A stretch of DNA of 64,000 nucleotides, from positions 26,157 through 90,156 of the forward strand of contig JBFWIW010000001.1 of NCBI GenBank assembly GCA_050253535.1, given 5' to 3'. A program made the translations under genes and the position numbers. The stretch's first letter is position 1. Each line of letters opens with the position of its first letter. This document shows positions 8,506 to 17,721 of the stretch, one piece after another. Below the pieces are notes generated by a model. The model ran no database searches and had not been told where the DNA came from. It was given only the letters and a program-made list of their open reading frames with translations. Source of the stretch: JBFWIW01 sp050253535 (GTDB lineage Bacteria > Bacillota > Clostridia > Oscillospirales > Oscillospiraceae).

Positions 8506-10098
8506 TTAAAGGGATGAAGATAAGCTTTTGCACAGAGCTTCGGCACATTTTATGCCATCCACGGCGGCGGAGGTTATCCCTCCGGCGTATCCCGCGCCCT
8601 CACCGGCCGGATAGATACCTTTTACACTTGCGCAGAAATCGCCGTCCCGCACAATGCGCAGGGGGCTGGACGATCGGGTCTCGACAGCCGTCAGCACCGC
8701 GTCGGGGGAGGCGAAGCCGCGTATTTTCTTATCCATCAAAGGAAGCGCCTCTGCTATCGCCTTGCAGACGAAACCGGGGAGGACATCCCACAGGCTGCAC
8801 CAATTTACGCCGGGCATATATGTCGGCTTGACGCGCCCGGGTTTTTTTGACGGCTTCCCGGACAGAAAATCTTTTACCAGCTGCGCCGGCGCGCGGTATC
8901 CGCCGCCTCCTCCGGCAAAGGCGGCTTTTTCGAGCCGGGACTGAAAATCCACGCCGCCGAAGATATCTTCTCCGAAATCCACCGGCGATACGCCGACCAG
9001 AAGCCCGCCGTTTATATTTTTTCCGTCACGCGCGTATTCGCTCATACCGTTGGTGACGACCGTGCCCTCTTCGCTCGCCGCGGCGACAACACTGCCGCCG
9101 GGGCATACACAGAAAGTGTAAACGGACCGCCCATCCGGAAGATGAACGGACAGCTTGTAGTCTGAGGCCGGGAGAGTCCCGAGCGTTGCCGCCTCGCCAT
9201 ACTGCGCGAGGTCGACATCAGCCTGCAGGTGCTCAATCCGGACGCCGACGGCAAAGCTTTTCGGCTGGAGTACGACACCATGCTCGTGAAGCATTCGGAA
9301 TGTGTCGCGGGCCGAATTGCCGGGCGCTAAAACGAGGCGGCCGGTTTTAAGTTCATATTTATCGCTCCCGCTTAAGACTTTAATTGCGGAGAGCCTCCCG
9401 TCTGCGGCTGTGATGCCCGCCATCACGTGCCCGAAGCGCACGTCACAGCCGAGCGCAATCAGGTGAAGACGGATATTTTTTACGATTTCTCTCAGGTTTC
9501 CGGTGCCGATATGGGGCTTTGCGAGATAGAGGATATCCTCCGGCGCGCCGTATTTAACCAAGCTGCGGATTACAAAGGAAATCCGTTCATCGTTTATCCC
9601 GGTTGTGAGCTTCCCGTCCGAAAATGTGCCCGCCCCGCCCTCTCCAAATTGGACGTTTGAAGTGATGTCAAGCTTCCCGTCCCGCCAGAAGCGCTCAACG
9701 TCGGACGCGCGCTCTTCGACCGGTCTGCCCCTCTCGAGTATTATCGGCGGGATTCCGGCCTCTGCGAGGCACAGGGCGGCAAAAAGTCCAGCGGGACCCA
9801 TGCCGATCACAACGGGGCGGTTTTCGAATCTGGGATTCGAGTAAGGAAAAGAATAGACTTTTTCCTCAAAAACCTCCGCTTTTTTACAGTACGCCAGCGC
9901 GCGGTCTTCATCTTTTAAGCTGACGGCCGCGGTATATACGAAGTGTACGTCGTTTTTTCTCCGCGAGTCGACGGATAATTTCTTGATTTCCAGCGTGAGT
10001 ATATCTTTTTCCGGTGTTCCGAGCGCGGCGGCTACGGCGGGCAAAAGCCCGTCTTTTCCTTCTTTTGCCGGTATTTTGATGTTCGATATTTTGAGCAT
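8506..10098 (-). CDS. FAD-dependent dehydrogenase of the COG2509 type
   Basis: This is an uncharacterised flavoprotein family with a GG-reductase-like FAD fold. Evidence is the dinucleotide motif PVVIGMGPAGLFAALCLAEAG, followed by LERGRPVEER, VQFGEGGAGTFSDGKLTT, and the C-terminal YPAGEGAGYAGGITSAAVDG. The N-terminal 80 or so residues form the small ferredoxin-like domain typical of this family. I start it at 10098 (MLKISNIKI), behind AAGGAAA, and not at the longer in-frame ATG at 10134. It is 530 residues. It stands alone, divergent from the 4Fe-4S protein. Substrate unknown. Confidence 0.85.
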   Translation of the reverse strand: MLKISNIKIPAKEGKDGLLPAVAAALGTPEKDILTLEIKKLSVDSRRKNDVHFVYTAAVSLKDEDRALAYCKKAEVFEEKVYSFPYSNPRFENRPVVIGMGPAGLFAALCLAEAGIPPIILERGRPVEERASDVERFWRDGKLDITSNVQFGEGGAGTFSDGKLTTGINDERISFVIRSLVKYGAPEDILYLAKPHIGTGNLREIVKNIRLHLIALGCDVRFGHVMAGITAADGRLSAIKVLSGSDKYELKTGRLVLAPGNSARDTFRMLHEHGVVLQPKSFAVGVRIEHLQADVDLAQYGEAATLGTLPASDYKLSVHLPDGRSVYTFCVCPGGSVVAAASEEGTVVTNGMSEYARDGKNINGGLLVGVSPVDFGEDIFGGVDFQSRLEKAAFAGGGGGYRAPAQLVKDFLSGKPSKKPGRVKPTYMPGVNWCSLWDVLPGFVCKAIAEALPLMDKKIRGFASPDAVLTAVETRSSSPLRIVRDGDFCASVKGIYPAGEGAGYAGGITSAAVDGIKCAEALCKSLSSSL

Positions 10099-10160
10099 GA
10101 AGACTATTTCCTTTACAAAGTGACATTTTCGCACAGTGTTGGCAAAACCTTTTCGGCCTG

Positions 10161-10189
10161 TTGACGGAGGGTTTCTACAACTATATAAT
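10161..10189 (+). promoter_or_regulatory. Sigma-A promoter for the 4Fe-4S protein gene
   Basis: TTGACG at 10161-10166, 17-nt spacer, TATAAT at 10184-10189. The start codon is 21 nt downstream of the -10 box. Confidence 0.8.
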
Positions 10190-10210
10190 AACCGGAAAGG
10201 GGGCTTTGAA

Positions 10211-11011
10211 ATGACGAAGGAAGAACTGCTCTCAGCGTTTACCCGGTATATGGACGAATCGCCGGAAAATTACTTATCAGCCGAAATTGCGATAAAACCG
10301 GAGCTCTCCGGTATGAGAATGTTTGAAACGCCGATCATGGGTGTTTCAAGAGCGGATCACGAATATTTTGCAAAATTCCGTGATCCCAATGTGGTGAGCG
10401 CCGATTACCTTCTGCCGTCTGACTGGCTCACCGGAGCCAGGTCGGTCGTGTCCTTCTTTTTCCCGCAGGGGGAAGTCCCCAGAAAAACCAACAGGGAGGA
10501 CAGAGCGGAACCTGCCGCCGCATGGCTGCACACAAGGATAGAGGGACAGATGTTCATAAATGGGGCCTCAAAGTATCTTTGCTCGCTTCTTGAAAGCGAG
10601 GGTTACGAAGCGGTCGCACCGTCGGTAGATCCCCGATTTGCCTCGGGCAATTTTAAAAGCAACTGGTCGGAGCGGCACACCGCCTATGTCTGCGGACTCG
10701 GCACCTTTGGACTCTCGAAGGGACTTATCACTGAAAAAGGCGTATGCGGCAGATTTACAAGTATTATAACAACGGCTGTTTTAGAACCCACTCCATGGAA
10801 ATACAAGGGCATATATGACAATTGCACCATGTGCGGGGCCTGCGTGAGGATGTGCCCTGCGGGTGCCATCTCAATTGAAAAGGGGAAGGATCATGTTGTC
10901 TGCTCTGCGTTTCTGAATGGGGTGAAAGCACGGTATGCCCCCCGTTACGGCTGCGGAAAATGCCAGGTGGCCGTCCCATGCGAGACGCGTATACCCCAAA
11001 AGAGGCAATAG
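10211..11011 (+). CDS. Epoxyqueuosine reductase-like 4Fe-4S protein
   Basis: A soluble 266-residue protein with a C-terminal ferredoxin motif CTMCGACVRMCP (about residues 205-216) and a second cysteine set CGKCQVAVPCE. This is the double-cluster layout seen in QueG-like proteins. The middle carries FKSNWSERHTAYVCGLGTFGLSKGLIT, similar to the cobalamin-binding QueG core. It lacks the C-terminal HEAT-like part of true QueG, so I do not call it queG; clostridia carry several such paralogues. It starts at the ATG at 10211 behind GGAAAGGGGG and has its own promoter. Confidence 0.8.
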   Translation: MTKEELLSAFTRYMDESPENYLSAEIAIKPELSGMRMFETPIMGVSRADHEYFAKFRDPNVVSADYLLPSDWLTGARSVVSFFFPQGEVPRKTNREDRAEPAAAWLHTRIEGQMFINGASKYLCSLLESEGYEAVAPSVDPRFASGNFKSNWSERHTAYVCGLGTFGLSKGLITEKGVCGRFTSIITTAVLEPTPWKYKGIYDNCTMCGACVRMCPAGAISIEKGKDHVVCSAFLNGVKARYAPRYGCGKCQVAVPCETRIPQKRQ

Positions 11012-11022
11012 CCTCTTTTGGG
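10995..11022 (+). other. Hairpin over the stop of the 4Fe-4S protein gene
   Basis: A 12-bp stem, CCCAAAAGAGGC / GCCTCTTTTGGG with an AAT A-type loop, overlaps the stop codon. There is no T-run after it, so it may stabilise the transcript end instead of terminating it. Confidence 0.55.
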
Positions 11023-11052
11023 ACCCCTATTATTTTAAATCCTCGGCCGAAA

Positions 11053-11215
11053 TGAATTCCGTTTCCCGCAGGACTTTTGTCCTGCGGGATCCCTTTTTGT
11101 CAAATTTCTTACAGCATCGAAGTGAATTCGCCGCTCACGCTTGTCGCATCCGCGACCGTCCATCTTCCGCTGGAACCCCAAGGTTTGCAAAGCGAACGCC
11201 TGTACGCCGCCATCA
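11053..11215 (+). repeat. Dispersed repeat, copy 1 (see 33585-33740)
   Basis: The block begins GAATTCCGTTTCCCGCAGGAC. It contains a perfect hairpin CCCGCAGGAC-TTTT-GTCCTGCGGG (11065-11088) followed by ATCCCTTTTT, which would serve as a terminator for the upstream gene. It goes on with AAATTTCTTAC, CCATCTTCC and CCCCAAGGTTTG. The same order of words occurs on the minus strand at about 33740-33585. No coding potential was recognised in the 250-nt gap. Confidence 0.6.
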
Positions 11216-11274
11216 GGTGCTGCCAGATGGCGAATATTTAACTTGTTCTGTCGGAGAAGTGTTCCTCCAACAGC

Positions 11275-13164
11275 TTATTCAAGCTCAAAAGCGCCGGTAT
11301 AGAGCTGATAGTATTTTCCCCTCTGCTCAATGAGTTGTTCATGGCTGCCGCGCTCTGTTATGCGGCCGCCGTCAAGGACGATTATGGCCTTGGAATTCAT
11401 GACCGTACTGAGCCTGTGCGCTATGACAAAGACCGTGCGGTTTTGCATCAGGGCGTCCATGCCTTTCTGAACGAGCGCCTCGGTGCGTGTGTCTATGGAT
11501 GAGGTTGCCTCGTCAAGTATCATAACAGGCGGGTCGGACACGGCGGCGCGCGCTATCGAAAGAAGTTGCCTCTGACCCTGCGAGAGGTCGGCTCCGCCGC
11601 CTGTAAGCAGGGTTTCGTACCCATGCGGAAGCATGGATATGAAGTCGTGGGCGTTTGCGAGCTTTGCCGCCCGTATGCACTCTTCATCAGTCGCGGAGAG
11701 GTTACCATAGCGGATATTGTCCATCACCGTACCGGTAAAGAGGTTAACGTCCTGCAGAACTACGCCGAGTGAGTGTCGCAGGTCGGGCTTTCTGATCTTA
11801 TTGATGTTTATGCCGTCGTAGCGTATTTTGCCGTCCTCTATGCCGTAGAAGCGGTTGATGAGGTTCGTTATCGTGGTTTTACCCGCCCCGGTCGCGCCTA
11901 CGAAGGCAAGCTTCTGTCCCGGCTTCGCGTACAGCGAGATATCGTGCAGGATTGGTTTTCCCTCCTCATATGAGAAGTCGACGTCAAAAAAGCGCACATC
12001 CCCGCAAAGCCTTGTGTATGTGACGGAACCATCACTGTGCGGATATTTCCATGCCCAGACGCCCGTGTGCTCCTTTGTCTCGGCTATCTCTCCGCTCCCG
12101 TCCTCTTTTGCGTTAACCAGCGTCACAAAGCCGTCATCCTCTTCCGGTTTCTCGTCAAGAAGCTCGAAGATGCGCTCCGCGCCGGCGAGCGCCATGGCTA
12201 CAAAATTCACCTGCTGCGAGGCCTGATTGAATGGCATGCTGAAATTTCTTGAAAGCTGCAGAAAGGACACTATCGTTCCCAGCGTGAGCCCGCCGGCCCC
12301 GCCTATCGCCATAAGACCTCCGGCTATCGCGACCGTAACGTATAGTAAATGTCCTAGATTTCCCATAATAGGCATCAGTATATTGGCGAAAATGTTTGCC
12401 GAGGCCGCGTTGCCGCAGAGCTCGTCGTTAAGCCCGGTAAAGTCGCTTTTAGCATGTTCCTCACGGCAAAACACCTTGACAACCTTCTGCCCGCTTATCA
12501 TCTCCTCGATGAAGCCGTTTAACCGCCCAAGGGATTTCTGCTGGGCAACGAAATATGAGGAGCTCTTTCCGCCAACTTTTTTGACTACCGTAAGCTGGAT
12601 GATAATGAACAGAACAACGATAAGAGAGAGCCTCACACTTAAGGCAGTCATAGATGTGAATACGACCACTATGGTGACGGCTGAGCTTATGAGGGCCGGT
12701 ATGCTCTGCGATATGAGCTGCATGAGCGTATCCGTGTCGTTTGTGTAGCGGCTCATGACGTCTCCGTGTGTGTGGGTGTCGAAATACTTTATCGGCAGGG
12801 TCTGCATGCGGCTGAACATATCGTCCCGTATCTTTTTTAAGACGCCCTGAGATATCGTGACCATCAGCCGCTGATAAGCAAAGCCCGAGAGTATGCCGAC
12901 GAGATAGATAAGGCCCATGAGAATTATAATTTTGAAGAGCTCGCCGAAGAGGTTGGCTCCCGAGAGCATAGGTTCAATATAGTTGTCAACGAGTACCTTC
13001 AGGAAGAGTGATGCCGATACAGTCGCCGCCGAGGATACGAGAATGCAGCAGAGCACCATTATAAAGCGTTTTTTATACGAGGCGAATATATAGGAGAGAA
13101 GGCGCTTTATAGTTCCCTTCGCGTCTTTGGCGGCGCGGCGCGGTCCTTTATTATTCGGCTTCAT
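11275..13164 (-). CDS. ABC exporter half-transporter, second subunit
   Basis: A 629-residue fusion of six membrane helices and an ATPase, the partner of the gene upstream. The nucleotide domain has Walker A GATGAGKTT, a non-standard signature LSQGQRQ, Walker B MILDEATSSID with the catalytic Glu intact, and the switch His in IAHRLS. An insertion of about 40 residues (around EHTGVWAWKYPHSDG) sits between membrane and ATPase parts. The ATG at 13164 has GGGGG 8 nt ahead; its start overlaps the upstream gene by 14 nt, indicating translational coupling. Likely a drug or lipid exporter of the BmrCD / TM287-288 type. Confidence 0.88.
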   Translation of the reverse strand: MKPNNKGPRRAAKDAKGTIKRLLSYIFASYKKRFIMVLCCILVSSAATVSASLFLKVLVDNYIEPMLSGANLFGELFKIIILMGLIYLVGILSGFAYQRLMVTISQGVLKKIRDDMFSRMQTLPIKYFDTHTHGDVMSRYTNDTDTLMQLISQSIPALISSAVTIVVVFTSMTALSVRLSLIVVLFIIIQLTVVKKVGGKSSSYFVAQQKSLGRLNGFIEEMISGQKVVKVFCREEHAKSDFTGLNDELCGNAASANIFANILMPIMGNLGHLLYVTVAIAGGLMAIGGAGGLTLGTIVSFLQLSRNFSMPFNQASQQVNFVAMALAGAERIFELLDEKPEEDDGFVTLVNAKEDGSGEIAETKEHTGVWAWKYPHSDGSVTYTRLCGDVRFFDVDFSYEEGKPILHDISLYAKPGQKLAFVGATGAGKTTITNLINRFYGIEDGKIRYDGININKIRKPDLRHSLGVVLQDVNLFTGTVMDNIRYGNLSATDEECIRAAKLANAHDFISMLPHGYETLLTGGGADLSQGQRQLLSIARAAVSDPPVMILDEATSSIDTRTEALVQKGMDALMQNRTVFVIAHRLSTVMNSKAIIVLDGGRITERGSHEQLIEQRGKYYQLYTGAFELE

Positions 13165-14899
13165 TCTCACTTCCCCCTTTCTGCTGGGACTCGTAAACCT
13201 CGCGGTAAATTCTGCTTTTTTTCATGAGTTCTTCATGCGTGCCGGTCTCTGATATGCGCCCCGATTCAAGGACGATTATTTTGTCCGCGTCCATGACCGA
13301 GGAGATGCGCTGGGTAATAATAAACTTTGTCGTCTCCGGCATGAAGTCGGAGAGGCTCTTGCGTATCTGCGCGTCGGTTCTCGTATCCACGGCGGAGGTC
13401 GAATCGTCGAGAATAAGAATTTTCGGCTTTTTCAGCAGAGCCCTGGCTATGCAGAGCCTCTGCTTCTGGCCGCCGGATACATTGGTGCCGCCCTGTTCTA
13501 TGTAGGTGTCGTATCCCCCCGGCATCTCGCGGATAAAGCCGTCCGCCTGGGCGAGGCGGCAGACGTACTCCATCTCATCGTCCGTCGCATCTTCGTTCCC
13601 CCAGCGCAGGTTGTCCCTGATCGTTCCGGAGAAGAGTTCGTTTTTCTGCAGAACGACGGATACGCTGTTTCTCAGGGTTTCCATGTCATACCGTCTGACG
13701 TCGGCTCCGCCGACGGAGACGGAGCCTTCCGCTACGTCATAAAGGCGCGGGATAAGAGATACAAGAGTAGATTTGGATGAACCGGTGCCGCCTATAATGC
13801 CGACAGTCTCGCCGGATTTTATATCGAGATTGATATCAAAAAGGCACAGCTTGTCACCTTTTTTTCCATAGCCGAAGGAGACATTTCTGAAGCTTACGGA
13901 CCCGTCCCCGACTTCGTATATGGGATTCTCCGGGTTCCTGAGGTCGGTCTCTTCGGAGAGAAGTTCCGTGACCCTCTTTGCGGAGGCGCGGGAAATGATT
14001 ATCATGACGAAGACCATTGAGAGCATCATAAGGCTAATGAGCATCTGCATCATGTAGGTGATAAGGCCGGTGAGCCCGCCTGTCGTGAGTTCGGTCGACC
14101 CGCTGCCAACGATTATTTTCGCCCCAAACCAGGATATGAGCAGCATGCAGACGTACACGACCGCCTGCATCAGCGGCATGTTGAAGGCGACGATTTTCTG
14201 CGCCTTTGAGAAGTGGGCATATATCTCGTTCGATACGGAGCCGAACTTCTCCTTTTCGTAATCCTCACGCACAAAGGATTTAACTACGCGGATGCCGCGC
14301 AGATTCTCCTGGACCACGTTGTTAAGCTTGTCGTAGGTTTTGAACACTTTTTCGAATATCGGGTGGGCGTAAAATATAATGATATACAGGCCGACAGCCA
14401 GTACGGGTATAGCGCCCAGAAATATGAGGGAAAGGCGTTTATTTATTTCAAACGCCATTACGAGCGAAAAAATCAGCATGACCGGTGAGCGGACCGCAAC
14501 TCTTATTATCATCATGAAGGCGTTCTGGATGTTTGTCACGTCGGTGGTGAGCCGCGTCACGATGCTCGCAGTCGAGAACCTGTCGATGCTGGAAAACGAA
14601 AAGCCCTGCACCTTTTTGAACATGTCGCTCCTCAGGTTTTTGGCAAAACCGGCTGCGGCTATTGCTGCGCTTCTGCCGGCGAGCGCGCCGAAGACGAGGG
14701 AGAACAGCGCCATCCCGAGGAGCGAAAACCCAAGCTTAAGGATGATGCTTTTTGAGCCGGGTTCGATTCCATTATCTATGAGACTTGCCATTATGAGCGG
14801 TATGAGGCATTCAATCAGAACCTCGAACGTAACGAAAACGGGCGAAAGTATCGCGTTTTTCTTATATTCGCGTATGCACCCCGCGAAGCGTTTTATCAT
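13151..14899 (-). CDS. ABC exporter half-transporter, first subunit with degenerate ATPase site
   Basis: A 582-residue membrane-ATPase fusion. Walker A is GGTGSSKST, the signature is VSGGQKQ, and Walker B is LILDDSTSAVD, with Asp in place of the catalytic Glu. The switch position is Gln in ITQRIS, not His. This is the classic asymmetric pair: one degenerate and one competent ATP site in a heterodimer with the downstream gene. SD AAGGAG lies 7 nt before the ATG. A consensus promoter is about 60 nt upstream. The exported substrate cannot be told from sequence. Confidence 0.9.
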   Translation of the reverse strand: MIKRFAGCIREYKKNAILSPVFVTFEVLIECLIPLIMASLIDNGIEPGSKSIILKLGFSLLGMALFSLVFGALAGRSAAIAAAGFAKNLRSDMFKKVQGFSFSSIDRFSTASIVTRLTTDVTNIQNAFMMIIRVAVRSPVMLIFSLVMAFEINKRLSLIFLGAIPVLAVGLYIIIFYAHPIFEKVFKTYDKLNNVVQENLRGIRVVKSFVREDYEKEKFGSVSNEIYAHFSKAQKIVAFNMPLMQAVVYVCMLLISWFGAKIIVGSGSTELTTGGLTGLITYMMQMLISLMMLSMVFVMIIISRASAKRVTELLSEETDLRNPENPIYEVGDGSVSFRNVSFGYGKKGDKLCLFDINLDIKSGETVGIIGGTGSSKSTLVSLIPRLYDVAEGSVSVGGADVRRYDMETLRNSVSVVLQKNELFSGTIRDNLRWGNEDATDDEMEYVCRLAQADGFIREMPGGYDTYIEQGGTNVSGGQKQRLCIARALLKKPKILILDDSTSAVDTRTDAQIRKSLSDFMPETTKFIITQRISSVMDADKIIVLESGRISETGTHEELMKKSRIYREVYESQQKGGSENEAE

Positions 14900-14961
14900 T
14901 GGTTTTCTCCTTCTTAAAAACAGAACAGGTGAATATATGTCATGCCGTATTATGCTTATGC

Positions 14962-14990
14962 ATTATATTAGGATAAAATTTTAATGTCAA
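14962..14990 (-). promoter_or_regulatory. Consensus sigma-A promoter for the ABC exporter operon
   Basis: Reading on the minus strand: TTGACA, 17-nt spacer, TATAAT. Both boxes are perfect matches. Confidence 0.92.
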
Positions 14991-15007
14991 TGAACTAAGC
15001 AAAACAA

Positions 15008-15036
15008 ATGACAGAAGAATAATATTGTGGTACAAT
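15008..15036 (+). promoter_or_regulatory. Sigma-A promoter for mrnC-rqcH
   Basis: ATGACA (15008-15013), 17-nt spacer, TACAAT (15031-15036), 5 of 6 matches in each box. It overlaps a possible GTG start at 15027, which argues for the downstream TTG start of mrnC. Confidence 0.75.
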
Positions 15037-15080
15037 CACCAAAAGGGCCTTTACGGACAAAGTATTCGGAGCTGATTGAT

Positions 15081-15485
15081 TTGACCGACTATTTTAATAT
15101 TAAACTCGGAGAAGACGAGATAAGAAATATCTCAAGTCTTGGCCTCGCCCACCTTGGCGACGCCGTATTTGAGCTTATGGTGAGGACGTGGCTCTGCGAG
15201 CACGGCAAAGAGACGTCAAAGGGACTGCACCGGGCGGCAGTTTCCCGTGTTGCGGCGCCGGCGCAGGCGAAAGCTATGCAGAGGCTTTTTTCCATCCTGA
15301 CCGCAGAAGAGACGGCTGTCTTTAAACGCGGGCGCAATGCGCGCGTGAATTCCGTGCCGGCACATTCTACCCTTGAAGAGTACCATGAGGCGACCGGCAT
15401 GGAGGCACTTTTCGGATACCTGTATTTAAAGGGCCGGACAGACAGATTAAACGAACTTTTTGCCGCAGCAATGGAGGTAAATTAA
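15081..15485 (+). CDS. mrnC: Mini-ribonuclease III
   Basis: Mini-III is an RNase III catalytic domain without a dsRNA-binding domain; in Bacillus it matures 23S rRNA ends. The signature LGLAHLGDAVFELMVR carries the conserved GD pair, and FKRGRNAR and ALFGYLYLKGR complete the active-site helix set. I choose the TTG at 15081, which has GGAG 9 nt upstream and gives 134 residues, the family length. The alternative GTG at 15027 falls inside the promoter. rqcH begins immediately after the stop. In many Firmicutes mrnC sits by cysS; not here. Confidence 0.85.
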   Translation: MTDYFNIKLGEDEIRNISSLGLAHLGDAVFELMVRTWLCEHGKETSKGLHRAAVSRVAAPAQAKAMQRLFSILTAEETAVFKRGRNARVNSVPAHSTLEEYHEATGMEALFGYLYLKGRTDRLNELFAAAMEVN

Positions 15486-17243
15486 GTGCCTCTGGATTCT
15501 GTATTTCTCACCGCACTGAGATCGGAACTATGTAAAAGCCTCATTGGCGCTAAGATAGAAAAAGTTCAGGAGCCCTCGCGCGATGAGCTGATTTTTTCCC
15601 TGCACGCTCAGAGAGGGAATCTCAGACTCCTTATTTCAGCTTCTTCCGGCGGGGCGCGCGTCCATCTGACGGAGGCCTATTACGAAAACCCGCAGTCCCC
15701 GCCGATGTTCTGCATGCTCATGCGGAAACACCTCGTCGGGGCCCGTATACGTGAAATATCGCAGCCGCCCGCGGAGCGCGTCCTCGACTTTGGGCTGGAC
15801 GCTTTGGACGCCATGGGCGGAGCGGTCGGGAAGCATCTGATTCTGGAGCTTATGGGGCGGTATTCAAACATCATACTCACGGGTGAGGACGGAATAATCA
15901 TAGACTGCCTAAGGCGAATCGGCGGTGATATGAGCGAAAAACGCCGTGTGCTCCCCGGCCTCATTTACCGTCTGCCGCCTCCGCAGGAGAGGTTATATCC
16001 CATGGAATGCGGCAGCGAAGAGATTAAAGCAGCTTTTGATTTGGCCGGCGGAGATATGACGCTGGAAAAATGGATCCTTTCCACTTTTACGGGTCTTTGT
16101 CCGCTTGTATGCCGCGAGTTAGCGCACAAGGCCTATGGCGATACGGAAACAAGGGTGTTTGAGGCGAGAGCAGCCGACGGCGGCCGCTCTGTTCTGTGTT
16201 CGCTCAGCACCTTTATTGACGAGGTAAAAAAGCAGAAATTTACGCCGTGCCTGCTATCGGATCAGGACGGGGCTCCGCGCGACTTTTATTGCTTTCCGAT
16301 AGAGCAGTACGGCGGTTCATTTATTGGTACGCATCTCCCGGCATTTTCTGAGCTTCTTGAAGCTTTTTACACAAAGCGCGGCGGTTTGGAGCGGAGAAGG
16401 CAGCGAGCCCAGACGCTTTTGAAGAACGTAAAAAGCCAGCGAGACAGGACGGCCCGGCGCGTTGCTGTACAGACAGAGGAACTGAAGGCGACCAAAGGCA
16501 GGGAGGAGCTCAGAAAACAGGGAGACATAATAACAGCGAACCTGCACCTGATGAAAAAAGGGATGAGCGTTCTGCGCGCCGCGGATTTTTATTCGGAGGA
16601 CGGCGCGGAGCGCGAAATTAAGTTGGACCCTCTGAAAACGCCCCAGCAGAACGCCGCGAAGTACTATAAGGACTACACCCGGGCAAAGACCGCCGAGAGA
16701 GTGCTGACAGAACAGATAGAGTCCGGAAAAGCGGAGCTCGACTATTTAACAGCGGTCATTGAGGAGATAACCCTGTGTGACTGCGAACGTGACCTTGCCG
16801 AGGTTCGGCAGGAGCTCTCGGACACGGGGTATGTGAAAAAGCAGGTTTCCGGCAAAAAAGAGAAGCGCATAGAACCGAAGCCCATGCGCTTTAAGTCGAG
16901 TACGGGCTTCGAAATACTTGTCGGCAAAAATAACGCGCAGAACGATAAGCTGACACTGAGGACCGCCCGTAAAACTGATGTCTGGCTCCATACACAGAAG
17001 ATACACGGAAGCCATGTCATTATCTGCGGCGAGCCCGACGGGAAGACGATGGAGGAGGCGGCGTGCCTTGCGGCATATTACTCACAGGCGCGCGAGAGCA
17101 AGAACATCCCTGTAGATTACACCTTGGTGAAAAATGTAAAAAAAGCGCCGGGCGGAAAGCCCGGGATGGTCATATACACGGATTACCGTACTATTTTTGT
17201 GACGCCTGACGAAAAACTCGCCAAAAAGCTCTCTGTAAAATAA
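15486..17243 (+). CDS. rqcH: Rqc2 homologue RqcH, NFACT protein
   Basis: RqcH binds stalled 50S subunits and recruits tRNA-Ala to add C-terminal alanine tails that mark truncated proteins for degradation. The order is NFACT-N (DSVFLTALRSEL... to about residue 200), coiled coil (about 290-430), and NFACT-R at the C-terminus. The last contains FEILVGKNNAQNDKLTLRTARKTDVWLHTQKIHGSH in pieces and the end YTDYRTIFVTPDE. It is 585 residues, full length. The start is GTG at 15486 with GGAGGT 8 nt ahead, inside the mrnC end, so the two genes are coupled. Confidence 0.93.
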   Translation: MPLDSVFLTALRSELCKSLIGAKIEKVQEPSRDELIFSLHAQRGNLRLLISASSGGARVHLTEAYYENPQSPPMFCMLMRKHLVGARIREISQPPAERVLDFGLDALDAMGGAVGKHLILELMGRYSNIILTGEDGIIIDCLRRIGGDMSEKRRVLPGLIYRLPPPQERLYPMECGSEEIKAAFDLAGGDMTLEKWILSTFTGLCPLVCRELAHKAYGDTETRVFEARAADGGRSVLCSLSTFIDEVKKQKFTPCLLSDQDGAPRDFYCFPIEQYGGSFIGTHLPAFSELLEAFYTKRGGLERRRQRAQTLLKNVKSQRDRTARRVAVQTEELKATKGREELRKQGDIITANLHLMKKGMSVLRAADFYSEDGAEREIKLDPLKTPQQNAAKYYKDYTRAKTAERVLTEQIESGKAELDYLTAVIEEITLCDCERDLAEVRQELSDTGYVKKQVSGKKEKRIEPKPMRFKSSTGFEILVGKNNAQNDKLTLRTARKTDVWLHTQKIHGSHVIICGEPDGKTMEEAACLAAYYSQARESKNIPVDYTLVKNVKKAPGGKPGMVIYTDYRTIFVTPDEKLAKKLSVK

Positions 17244-17259
17244 AATACGAATTAAAGTA

Positions 17260-17297
17260 GGCTTCTGCCAGATGAAATGATTCATCTGGCAGAAGCC
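17260..17297. terminator. Terminator between rqcH and the thioesterase
   Basis: A perfect 17-bp stem with a 4-nt ATGA loop, followed by CTTTTC on + and preceded by a run of A/T on the other side. It serves both convergent operons. Confidence 0.88.
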
Positions 17298-17301
17298 CTT
17301 T

Positions 17302-17718
17302 TCACCGGTTCTCCATGTGAGCTTTGAACAGGTCGTATAACGCGCTGTCGTCGCGCTTAAAGGCGAGGATCTTTCCGTCCTTGTCAAGAAAACAGTGGAC
17401 GGACTCTCCGATTGCGCGCACGGCGCCGGTAACAGAATCCTCGACCGAATAGGAAAATTTATACCTGACGGGCCTGATCTCTGTAAGTTTAGCACTGACG
17501 TTAACGGTCTCGCCGAACCTAACGGATGATATATAGTCCATTTGTATGGACAGGACAGGACTTGTATATCCCCTTTGTTCCAGAGAAAAATAGCTTGCTC
17601 CGATTCTGTCGAGAAAATCAAGACGAGCCTCTTCGAACCAGTGCAGATAGTTCGAGTGGTGGACAACGCCCATTTTGTCGGTCTCATAGTACTGTACCTT
17701 GTGCAGGTAAGGTTCCAT
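17302..17718 (-). CDS. Acyl-CoA thioesterase, hotdog 4HBT family
   Basis: A 138-residue hotdog protein of the YbgC/4-hydroxybenzoyl-CoA thioesterase group. The N-terminus YYETDKMGVVHHSNYLHWFEEAR matches the family's catalytic block, with Asp of TDxxG as the expected catalytic residue. It follows nth by 3 nt and is probably translated from the same message. The acyl substrate is unknown. Confidence 0.87.
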   Translation of the reverse strand: MEPYLHKVQYYETDKMGVVHHSNYLHWFEEARLDFLDRIGASYFSLEQRGYTSPVLSIQMDYISSVRFGETVNVSAKLTEIRPVRYKFSYSVEDSVTGAVRAIGESVHCFLDKDGKILAFKRDDSALYDLFKAHMENR

Positions 17719-17721
17719 TTC

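Noticed and set aside
11566..12748. Plus-strand frames over the ABC exporter genes
   Set aside because: They are antisense shadows; both ABC genes have complete motifs on the minus strand.
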